Assembly (NCBI GenBank): GCA_003427395.1
Contig: BFEA01000136.1
Location: 2,304,504-2,368,503, forward strand
Direction of reading: 5' to 3'
Source of the DNA: Chara braunii
Lineage: Eukaryota; Streptophyta; Charophyceae; Charales; Characeae
DNA: 64,000 bases
Part shown: positions 45,225 through 54,767 of the stretch, in pieces
Numbering within the stretch: position 1 is the first letter of the stretch
Layout of the letters: the number at the start of each line of letters is the position of its first letter
The notes under the pieces: generated by a model
The model's input: only the letters and a program-made list of their open reading frames with translations
Database searches by the model: none
What the model was told of the DNA's origin: nothing
Translations under genes and position numbers: made by a program

Positions 45225-47008
45225 TTTCTTGTTTGCCTGACCTTAGCATCCCCTTGGGACTTGTTTGTTTTGCTTTTCTGGTTTGCCTGGTGGTGTGCTT
45301 GCACGTTGTCGGTGCGCATACCCTTACAAAGGTACTCGCACGGTGTTTTCGCGGTTGACAAAGGTATGGGTCGATTTCGAGTTAATTAAGAAGGATCGCA
45401 CGAATCACGGGGTCGCGCAGACTAAAGGCGCGGTGACAGCGTCTAGATTAAAGAGTGTGTGAGCGTGCACTTTGTGGGCACGGACTAACTTGACCAAACC
45501 CTGATCGAGGAAGACCACGACGAGTGATATACCGAGTAGGTGCTAGGCTAAAACTTCTGAGGCAGTCGCGGCCTCGCACGCAAAGGCGGAATTTCGGACG
45601 GCGTGAAGACGACTTGGTAGGACTATGACTAAAAGGGAATGTCGCCCGACTTATTGAGAACCGGTGGTTTCGGGCCGTGCCGTGTAGAGTTCGCAGGCAT
45701 CTGGTTAACCTTACACTGTCGAAGGTAGGAGTCGCCAGTGAGTCCAAGTAAGGGCGACAATGCGAAGAACAATGAGTGGGGTTTTCTCGGCGGAGAGGCG
45801 GTAAAAAGGCGTCGTGGCAGGTCATGAGAAGCTCGACCCGCCACCCTGCCGTGGTTGGGCTGGCGAGTGTGGTAAGCCAACGGACCTGTGCCTTCAAAAT
45901 TGCCAAGTACGGCTTTGGGGAGCCCAGGACGCAGGCCGTAGGTGGGAAAAACGGCCTGGGGTACCACTTTGCAGGTCTGAACAGGCTGCCCTTACTCTTT
46001 AAGAGTAGGACTGTGCCCAATGCTACCAGGTTGGGGTTTAGCCCTATAGGTTCCGACAGTGAGCTTTCACCAGGCAGATCCCGGGATCGAGGCCAGCAGG
46101 CAGTAGCGGAGCAGCGAGGAGCGCAACTTGGAGAGAACCGAGGGGTTGAGGGTCCCGCGGGACTATCCCTTTTGGTTTTGCAGGGCGTCCCGACGACGGG
46201 CCCGACGGCCAGGACCGAGGCCCATGTCCCAGCGGTTCCCATCCCCAAACCCGTTTTCTAACTTTTTTATTTTTTATTGATTATTATTTTTATTTTTATT
46301 TTTATTTATTTATTTATTTATTTTTATTTTTTTTCTACTCGCCTGTCCCGTTCCTGGGATGAGGCGCCAGCGTTGGTACCAAGGCTGTCTTGCCNNGAGC
46401 AGNGGGCATGAGCAGTTGGTACACCCATGAAATGTTGGAACATGGGNCGAGGAGTTCGACATGCATACGAGCCGGTGGGTGACTAACCCACAAGGCGGAA
46501 GAAACCTAAGTGGCAGGGACCCTCTGCGGGTGCACAATCTGCCAACCACGATCTGTTGCAAGGCAGCTGTTCGTAGTCCGCAATCTGCAGGGAGGGGTTT
46601 TGAGTGTGAGCGTGCCCATTGGGGCCCGAAAGATGGTGAAGCGTGCCTGGCACAGTGGGACGGGCGAACGAGGGAGGAGGCCGCAACAACACTAACTATG
46701 CTCAACTATGTGCATGAAATCCCTCTCCACTTCGGTCTTCAAACTGCTACTACCACCAAGATTGGCAGTGGGACCTGTGTTCACCTGGAAACACGCTGTA
46801 GGCCTCACAATGGTCCCTTCCCCTCACCCTTCTCTGATTTTTCTTTTCTTTATATTTATATGTTTTTATTTTTATTTTTGTCTCATTTTTTTGGTGGACT
46901 GTCTTGACCCCTACGTCTGGTACCGAGGGCTGGCCAGGCGGGAACCGGCCTAGCTCAGTGGGTACCCCAATAGAAGTAGACAAGCAGGATGATGCAAATC
47001 TGAGTCAC
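45225..47008. other. Region without a recognisable gene
   Basis: Opposing frames (45448-46248 on minus, 45776-46261 on plus) lack known domains. The sequence 46620-46645 contains a 16-base word shared with large-subunit rRNA, but the neighbourhood does not align. A (TTTA)n-rich tract lies at 46260-46335. The text at 46939-46958 (ggcctagctcagtgggtacc) is tRNA-A-box-like just before the gap. I call nothing. Confidence 0.5.
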
Positions 47009-47434
47009 NNNNNNNNNNNNNNNNNNNNNNNNNNNNNNNNNNNNNNNNNNNNNNNNNNNNNNNNNNNNNNNNNNNNNNNNNNNNNNNNNNNNNNNNNNNN
47101 NNNNNNNNNNNNNNNNNNNNNNNNNNNNNNNNNNNNNNNNNNNNNNNNNNNNNNNNNNNNNNNNNNNNNNNNNNNNNNNNNNNNNNNNNNNNNNNNNNNN
47201 NNNNNNNNNNNNNNNNNNNNNNNNNNNNNNNNNNNNNNNNNNNNNNNNNNNNNNNNNNNNNNNNNNNNNNNNNNNNNNNNNNNNNNNNNNNNNNNNNNNN
47301 NNNNNNNNNNNNNNNNNNNNNNNNNNNNNNNNNNNNNNNNNNNNNNNNNNNNNNNNNNNNNNNNNNNNNNNNNNNNNNNNNNNNNNNNNNNNNNNNNNNN
47401 NNNNNNNNNNNNNNNNNNNNNNNNNNNNNNNNNN
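47009..47434. other. Assembly gap (426 N)
   Basis: Unknown bases of unreliable length. Confidence 1.
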
Positions 47435-47500
47435 GGCACTGGGTTCACGTCGAGGAAATGAGGATACGCCAAAAACAGTGAGGGAGGAGAGAAGTGAGGG

Positions 47501-47533
<33 letters not shown>

Positions 47534-47710
47534 AACAACGAAGAAGATGAGAACCACACGGCTGATATGGTGAGCATGCGGGAGTGGAAAGCACATATCC
47601 CACTCGATTCCCAGCGGCATCAGGTTGGGGAGGGTGCTATTCCGACATTTTTTAGTAGGGCGAATTCAATGGCGGGGTCAGAATGCTCGATGGAAGAGAG
47701 GAGTGAAAGT

Positions 47711-47856
47711 TGTGCGCGGAGGTGTCAGGGAATGGAGAAGAAAGAAGGAGGGAAACGCATATCTCCCTCGTTTCAAAACGAAATGTGCGCGGAGGTGTCA
47801 GGGAATGGAGAAGAAAGAAGGAGGGGAACACATAACTCCCTCGTTTCATAACGAAA
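47711..47856 (+). repeat. 73-bp tandem duplication
   Basis: tgtgcgcggaggtgtcaggg... begins at 47711 and again at 47784 with about 95% identity; a more diverged relative occurs at about 48659. Around 47640-47700 and 48550-48660 the flanks are also similar, indicating a larger old duplication of roughly 0.95 kb. Confidence 0.8.
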
Positions 47857-48344
47857 TTCGGCTGGGGAGGATGCGAAATGGGGGTTGTGAGGCATTACGA
47901 ATTGAATGGCACGGTTAGATTTGGCAACAGGGTAGCCGTTTTGCTGCTGTGTGAGTCAGAGGCTGCGCTGTGCTTGGCAGAAACCAAATACAGGGAAGGA
48001 ATTTCAGCGGTGTATTTTCCTACGTTTCTGCATCAGATTCATTCTCATTCTGCATATTCAGGCGGGGGACTGTGTGATGGATTGGTGTTGCTCATCCCGA
48101 TTCTGACGCTGCAGATTTCGTGGTTCTGTTGCTTGGGCCATCCATCGTGATTCAGCTATGTGTTCGTGAGCAGGCTCATCGTCACCATCGTGATTCAACT
48201 ATGTCGTCGTGGGTAGGCTCATCCTCGTGCTTGCCGCTTTCAGGGGGATCTTGGTTGTAATGGTGTCCCAAACGCTGACTGGTCTCCCCCTCCGATTAGG
48301 TGAACTGGCCAAGAACGCCCGCACCTGGAGATAGAGAAGGCACA
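47857..48344. other. Intergenic DNA, nothing recognised
   Basis: A short repeat, 'catcgtgattca.ctatgt.gtcgtg', occurs twice at about 48145 and 48188. No gene is seen. Confidence 0.5.
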
Positions 48345-48364
48345 GTGTGTGTGTGTGTGTGTGT

Positions 48365-48459
<95 letters not shown>

Positions 48460-48468
48460 AGAGGGGGA
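48345..48468 (+). repeat. (TG)n(GA)n compound microsatellite
   Basis: About 60 bp of TG followed by about 60 bp of GA repeats. Confidence 0.95.
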
Positions 48469-50127
48469 GGATCAAAGAAGAAAGAGATAGCGCAGGAGAA
48501 CGCAGTGCGCCGAGAGGGGGAACAAGGCTACAGCGTGCTCATTTCTTAATGAAATTGGGTGGGTGGAGGTGGTAACCTGGGAGTTTGAGGAAGGGCGAAC
48601 CCGGTGGTGTTGTCAAATTAAGGAGGGAATTAGTGGATGGTGAGATAGAAGAGAAAAGTTGTGCGCGACAGTGTCGAAAGAAAGGGAGGGACGAAGAAAT
48701 GAGAGGGGAAAGGAACAATACCTCGCTCAGTCTTTAACGGATTTTAGAAGGAAAGATACTAGGTGGGGGTTCTATAGCATTGAGCATCAAATGGGCGCGT
48801 CAGATTCCCAAACAGAGCTTTTGTTTGGGCGCTATTTGCGTTATGGGTTCCGCCCATGCTAGTTTTCGTTTGGCGGGAAAGCGTCGAGGTACCTTCCCAG
48901 TATTCTGGCGGAAGATTCACCTCCATCTCGCTGTTTTGATGAAATAAAAATGGAGTTGGGGCTCATCTGGTTCCTTGTGATCCCGTTTTTTTCGTACAAC
49001 AGTTGCGCTATTGTTCGTGGCCCTGTGATAGCTACCTTCTTCGTCAACCGGAGATCCGTGGTTGTCTTCGTCATCATCACCAGGATGGTTGGGGGCGTTA
49101 TCAGCATAGAGACATCCGCCACCTGGACCAAGGGGAGATTTGCCTGCATGACTTGCATGTACCTCCCCTTGTTCTAATGGAAAGAGTCGGTCCGGATTTG
49201 CTCATCCTATCGATGGAAGCCGTGTGAGGCCAGCCACGGAGGTAGAGGCTTGCCTGTTGAGCTGACGCACGAAGACAACAGGGATGGTAGNGTGGCTATA
49301 GCCCGGCTNATGGTTGCTGCGACANAACTTAGTTAGCCCCTGGACTACTGCTACTTANGCTCTGATAGCGGNTGCNGCTTTGACAGTGCTGATANGCCAC
49401 TGCANCTGTGCATAGAGCNTTGTTGAGGGTTGTGTTCCTGGGGGCTATTACCGTGCGCTCACGAGGTGGCGGATGTTTGGGTCAGTATCTGCTCAGCAAG
49501 TTGCTGATGCTGTTATGAGTGNCACTTCGTACTGCGGTTGCTTTCTTTGCANGTTTTTGCCTTCGACATTGGGCCAGGGCTGTGAACTTCGAGTANNAGT
49601 GTTAGTAAGGATGTTGATGCTGGACGNTGNTGATTACTCTGACCAGGTGATGCCATGACCATNCCTTTGTCTGGTGCTGTGCGGCTAGCTCTACNGGGCA
49701 AGGNTGAGANCCCCCGCTACTAAGCATGCCCTCTCTCACGGCTGTTTTNATAGGAGTCATNGCCATGACCTTCGTCATAATAATCATCACTACCCCGTTG
49801 GTTATTTCGTACTAAGTTTCAAATGAAGCTAGTTGGAGTTGACGGCCAGATGCACTCGTACGTAAAGGGGCCGCTGTAGGCAGCAAAGGAAGAGCGGGCT
49901 GCGAAGCTGCTGGCCCACTTTTTTGGCTTGCGACGTTGTTTGCCGTTGGATGAGGCTGCAGCAAGGCTAACCGCGGGGTGTCTTCTCATCGAGCGCCCAG
50001 TTGATTACAATATCTGGTATGCTCTACTACTAGGTGGGCTGTAGGTTGCCTTGGTTGTGTTTCTGCTGCAGCAGCTGCTATATCTGTCACAAAGTGCTAT
50101 GGTTACTGAGTAACTCTACACTACTAA
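48469..50127. other. Region without a recognisable gene, many ambiguous bases
   Basis: The minus frame 48859-49158 (99 codons) and the overlapping + frame 48950-49177 have no recognisable domain. 49290-49760 contains about 20 scattered N bases and cannot be read reliably. Confidence 0.45.
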
Positions 50128-50178
50128 GCGCGTTGTGTACCGCTGTGTACCGCTATGTACCGCTGTGTACTGCTGCTA
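50128..50178 (+). repeat. Short 12-bp tandem repeat
   Basis: Four imperfect units of tgtaccgct(g/a)tg. Confidence 0.8.
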
Positions 50179-51090
50179 CGGTTGCTGCGTCTTCAGCTTT
50201 GCATGCGTTGTGGTTGTTGCTACAAGCTCTCGGCCGGTTACACGGGTACTGTTACAGCTGCTGAGTATTAGTTGCGCCAATACACTGTGTTTCACTATGT
50301 ATTGTTGTACCTCGAATAGACTAAGGAGTTGTACCTGGACACGGTCTCTCCAGGCTGAGAGGCCGCGGTCTGGTCGGAAAGAGGGATACGGAAGCTTGGA
50401 GGGGGGGCGGAGTTTGGTGCAGCGAGGGTTATTGCTGTGACTCTGAGAGCCTGTCAAGGGACTTGTGCGTTGCATTCCGGCCGTGGTTTTGGTTGTCTTC
50501 TGTGGCGGTATTGACCATCATTACGGGGCCGTCAGGTGCATCCAGGTACCGTGGCCCTCTCAAGTGAGTTTGAGCGCACCTCTCTTGGATCTGAGCGTCT
50601 AACCTGTCTACTTCTATCCTTCTTGCTCTCAGTCTAGTCTGAGGTTACGAGAGGAAAGCGGCAGGCGGGATTGGCAACCCGTACGACCGTGGCAAGACCT
50701 TGTGGGAGGTCAGCTGCGGGAGCTCCGCCGGAACTCAGGAGGAGTTCTGGGGGCGGGGAACTCAGAGGTAACTTTCTTTTTTCCCTATATACCCAGATAT
50801 AACCCCTATCTATATCTTTCTCTATGTATTGGTTGAGTACTGTGCATGCATCCTATAGTTGACTTTTGTCTGACTTTCAGGATCTAAACTCAGATAAGCT
50901 AAAGGAATGCATGCTTAATCTCAAGTTTCAGTTTCTTTATGGTATGAAAGCAGACATGTATCACACAAGGGGTGCATCTGGGGGGAAGGGTGGGAGGAAG
51001 GCAGTTATACATGAAGTTTGGCCGGGTCATTTAGGCTGGGGAAACCCAGTGCTGTGTTTCATTATGGTAATGCATGAAGTAGTCACACCC
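50179..51090. other. Region without a recognisable gene
   Basis: Nothing coding is recognised. An ACTTTC-rich stretch with 'tatatctttctctatg' near 50800 precedes the GTAAGT repeat field. This may be where the 5' LTR or upstream flank of E3 lies, but no boundary could be fixed. Confidence 0.4.
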
Positions 51091-52030
51091 TTCTGTAAGT
51101 TCAGGGGGTCTGATTGCTTTGGAGGCTGGGAGGTCCCCATAAGTTTAGGGAGACCCAGTGCTATGGTTTGTGTGGAGAGTTAGGCTGTTCTGTAAGTTCA
51201 GGTGGCCTAATTGCTCTGACTTGTGAAGGCTTGGCTGTGGTTGAAGTTTTCAGGGACTTAGAGCGCTCGATAAGTTTTTGTACCATCTGTTGCCTTGATT
51301 TTCTTTGTTTTTTTTTCTTCTGTTTCTTTGTTTTTGAACAAGGTGACTGAGCTGTTCTGTAGGTTCAGGTGGCTTAGTCCCTTTCTGTTTTATTCTGAGG
51401 GAGTAGCTTTGAAAAGAAACTTGGCCCTTCTGTAAGTTCAGGGGGCCACGCACATGATGATTCAGAGAGGAATGAACTTGGCGAAGAGTTGGGTCCTTCT
51501 GTAAGTTCAGGGGATCTGGCTCAAAGCCGCGCACATAAGGGTTCAGAGGGGACTGACTTTGGCAAGAGAGATAGGTCCCTCCGTAAGTTCAGAGGATCTA
51601 GCTCAAAGGCCATGCACGCTGGATCAGGGAGAAAGGAGTTTGGCAGAGAGGCAGATCCTTCTGTAAGTTCAAGGGGTCCGACTCAATGCCTCGCACATGT
51701 TTGAACCCGAAGGTTATAACTTGGATATACTTTGGTATTATATTGTTTAAGAACAGGCTGGTTAGACCCTTCTGTAAGTTCAGGGGGTCTCACTATTGCT
51801 TATCACAACCTGAAGAGAGTATGAATTAAGAATAGAACTTGAGGTAAGATGGGGCAGACTAAACGTGAGGAGTTCAGTCCTATGCAACCTTAGAAGACTA
51901 AATTCAGAGAAGTATATATAACTGGGATATTAAGCAGTTCAGGGCTTATGCCCAAATGAAGAGAGAAGTAGTTGTGGCCTCTGTTTGTGTATATTCTTGG
52001 CTAAGTNAGACTGTTCTGTAAGTTCAGGNG
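51091..52030 (+). repeat. Nine dispersed copies of TTCTGTAAGTTCAGGGG
   Basis: The core occurs at about 51091, 51188, 51354, 51428, 51497, 51579, 51659, 51770 and 52013, spaced 69-243 bp, with adjacent similar text (tctggctcaaagcc.cgcac). The centre GTAAGT equals the consensus 5' splice site. The inter-copy DNA is partly similar, so this is an irregular tandem array. It probably lies in the LTR or upstream region of E3. Confidence 0.75.
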
Positions 52031-52309
52031 GTCTGGCTTTATGCCTTATGTAAGCTGGGTACAGAGGGATAACTCACTGACAGTTCATGAACTATTGTTG
52101 GAAAAGTNTCAAAATTGGGGAGGTGAGAGGACTTACCTTTGTGGTATGGCTTTGCATGTGGATGAGTAGCACCTGTGTCTAGTCTGAGGTTTGTATTGAT
52201 AGGTAGTTGCTNTAGTGCTCGCCATGTGCTAGAGCTATAGGAGGTAGTTGTCTTTTNTGCTTAGTCTTGTTGTCTCGCAGTTTNTGGGTCACTTTGTAGA
52301 TTNGGTCTT

Positions 52310-52625
52310 GTAGAAATCTTGGAAAGTGANTTTCTCTACGGGAAGCGCTGCNGAAATTTCTGCAAAACCAAGNAGTTGGTTAAGTCTGGCTCTTCAAAGG
52401 TTGAANTTTTGTTTAAGCACTTCTGACTTAGTAAGANTTTGGGAAACCTTNCTTTCTAGGNGAAGTGCTGCCCAAATTTTTGNTAGTTCAGGGACTTAGA
52501 CAAACNTTGACTTTTGAAAGTTGAGATTTATCTTAGTGTCTATATTTGAGCTCGTATAAATTCTNGGAAGGCAGTTTTNCTACGGGAAGCGCTGCCGAAA
52601 TTTTCTTGTTTTNAGAGGAGTTAGA
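52310..52625 (+). repeat. Three tandem units of about 120 bp
   Basis: The word gggaag(c/t)gctgccgaaatttt recurs at about 52339, 52460 and 52583, each preceded by 'ttt.gggaaa..' and followed by 'agttgg/agtt..tta..'. Several N bases reduce precision. Confidence 0.7.
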
Positions 52626-52706
52626 CTATAAGTCGACAGGTGGCGACCCTTAGGCAATCACTTATANGAGAGGTGTACCTAAAGATCTAGGTTTTACTCT
52701 GGGTAC

Positions 52707-53117
52707 TTGTACAAGGGTAAATTTAGGCCTAACATCTNTAGAATTCGGGTNCAGATGAGATATGGAGGTTACCCTCCATACGCTTACATGATNANCTGGA
52801 ATATTGACTTGTCTTGTGATACAGGTTTACTCTTTGGTCGATTTGATCCGGAACTTGGGTCAGTGTCAGCTCGATCCTACAAGGATCGTCTTCTGTTATC
52901 CTTGATAACAGGTCCGTTACCGATTCGTCGCTCTACGACTCAACTCCATCCCTCTTCCCTTGCTCAACCTAAAAGAGCTTTGGCCGGTGGTTTTCGTTGT
53001 TTCATTAAGGTTTTCACCCGGGTTTTTATTGAATGGCAATTTAAAGGAAGCACTGAGTGTTTATTTACAGAGGTTGGACGAAGGTTGGTGTTCGCATGGC
53101 TGAAACATGGGGTGTGA
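52707..53117 (+). CDS. Unrecognised open frame, 136 codons
   Basis: An open frame with several ambiguous bases in its first third. The later part (CDTGLLFGRFDPELGSVSAR..., ending WQFKGSTECLFTEVGRRLVF) has no repeats and looks more protein-like than other frames nearby, but I recognise no domain. It lies between the repeat arrays and the E3 PBS, so it may be part of the E3 LTR and not a gene. It may be spurious. Confidence 0.2.
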   Translation: MYKGKFRPNIXRIRXQMRYGGYPPYAYMXXWNIDLSCDTGLLFGRFDPELGSVSARSYKDRLLLSLITGPLPIRRSTTQLHPSSLAQPKRALAGGFRCFIKVFTRVFIEWQFKGSTECLFTEVGRRLVFAWLKHGV

Positions 53118-54369
53118 GTACAGCGAAGTGATTGAAGTTGACCCCGTGTAATGTGTGGGCTCTATTCTCTCTGTTGAACTTTGATGTGAATGCCGGTATG
53201 TTTCCTGGGTCAGATTTGTATTTTGGCTGCCTGCGTTTCACACATATACGATTGGAGGGAGCCTTGTCGTGATTGTGAGAAGTGATCGACCCACAAATTT
53301 AAGCCTCTATATATTTATGTATTGCTTATATGCCCTTATGTATAGACAGAACATAGGCATGTTCGCTTGGGCCTGCACGTAGAGGGTAGTCGGGGACGCA
53401 ACTAAGGGACGAGCGTCGCACTACTTTTTTTTTGCTTTTTGAAGTTCTTAGTCGCACGTTAGTCCTGAACCCGATTCCAGGTCCTTGTCCAGGTCAAGGC
53501 GGGTTCCGGCTCCACGAGATGGGGGGATTTCCTTTCAAGTGGAGCCTTGATGGATCGCTTACCACGACATCCTGGCAAAGGCTCAGAGAAGTCGCGGAGG
53601 CCGAACGGCGCGTCCTTTAGCCGTTTAATATCGTGAGGGGTAAGACCCCACGATATATTTTCCTTCCGCCATTTAATATCGTGAGGATATTACTGCGACT
53701 GTTTGCATCTTCAGATAGTGCCAGTCGATATGGGGAGGCCCTGTGACCGCGCAGGTTTATATTAGAATCTTGCGCACGACGCTTATCCGAGTTCACGTCG
53801 GAAAGTTATGGGTTAGTTACTCAAGGGACTAGGATAGAGTGGTTTGTTCATTTGTGTCGTTTCGTTAGAGTGGGTACGTTTGTAAGCGTGTGTTATGTTT
53901 TGTTTTGTTGTTATGTGGTGTACGTGCGAGTGTAGAGTACGTTCTAGTCGACCGCCGATGGGTCGCGCTTGGGACTTCAGCCACCCCAAGAAGACGACTC
54001 ACGCACGGGTTCGACAAAGGCGTAATGCCGCGCGTACCCCCTATGCTACAGCGAACGAAAAACGCCCTCGGCTGGTCCACCTCTGCGATAGCAACAGAGT
54101 AGCTTTCGTATTGTGGACTGGTAGCCCAACGGGGATATGCCCACCGCAGGGAGGTGACAACTCCCGAATGGTGGAGGTAAGTTGTGCCTCGCGTAGGCCC
54201 TATCCTGTCGTAGGGGCTCGCGAGAGGTACGGCTGGCGCACCCGGGCGGAGCGGCCTATAGGAAGCTCCGTTGGATTGTGTTCATGGTAAGGTGGTCCTG
54301 TACCTGTGTGACGCGGTCGGGAGGGTCCCGCGCTGCTTCGTGCGGTGCCGGACCGATGCGCTGGAGAGG
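53118..54369 (+). other. Probable 3' part of the E3 5' LTR
   Basis: By position this DNA should contain the end of the E3 5' LTR, because a tRNA-Asp PBS follows at 54370. No second copy of it is in the window, so the LTR start cannot be set. It contains a hairpin (53628-53656) and 'tttaatatcgtgagg' repeated at 53624 and 53672. Frames of 60-131 codons show no domain. Confidence 0.45.
53628..53656. promoter_or_regulatory. Hairpin atatcgtg...cacgatat
   Basis: An 8-bp outer stem with an inner gggg/cccc stem separated by one bulged base; loop of ~5 nt. It could act as a polyadenylation or packaging structure, but this is not known. Confidence 0.5.
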
Positions 54370-54388
54370 TGGCGCCGTTGCCGGGGAT
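54370..54388 (+). promoter_or_regulatory. E3 primer-binding site (tRNA-Asp)
   Basis: TGGCGCCGTTGCCGGGGAT is a 19-nt match to the complement of the 3' end of plant tRNA-Asp including CCA. It fixes the plus-strand orientation of E3 and the approximate end of the 5' LTR. Confidence 0.88.
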
Positions 54389-54767
54389 AGCGGTTGCCTA
54401 CCGTTGTCCCTGGTGGAACGACACTCGGGAAGGTTGAGAGAAATCAGGCATTGGGAGGTTTGAAGGTACGTGTGGGGATTGTATGTGGTAACATCTTATT
54501 TTCGTTCTTGTATGTTCTTATGAGCTAAGAGTAGTAAGGGTAAGATTTTATTTTGACCTTGTCCGGGATTAGGCTAAAGACGTGATAGGCTAGGCGAGGA
54601 ATTCTGAGACTTAAAGAGCATGAAAGGGGAGAGCTATGTTAAGATTATGGAAGGGTTGTGAGAGGGAAAAACCGTATGTACATAGTAGGACGTAATGACT
54701 GAGTGAAATTGTTGTGTGCTCTCGATCCTATAACAGGGAAGTTTGAGTAAAGGAGCCGTCAGTCAAA

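Noticed and set aside
45448-46261. Opposing 266- and 161-codon ORFs
   Set aside because: No recognisable domain on either strand; overlapping antisense openness suggests GC composition. They could still be part of an unrecognised element.
46600-46700. cccgaaagatggtgaa as a large-subunit rRNA fragment
   Set aside because: Only a 16-base word matches; sequence on both sides does not follow 25S/28S rRNA.
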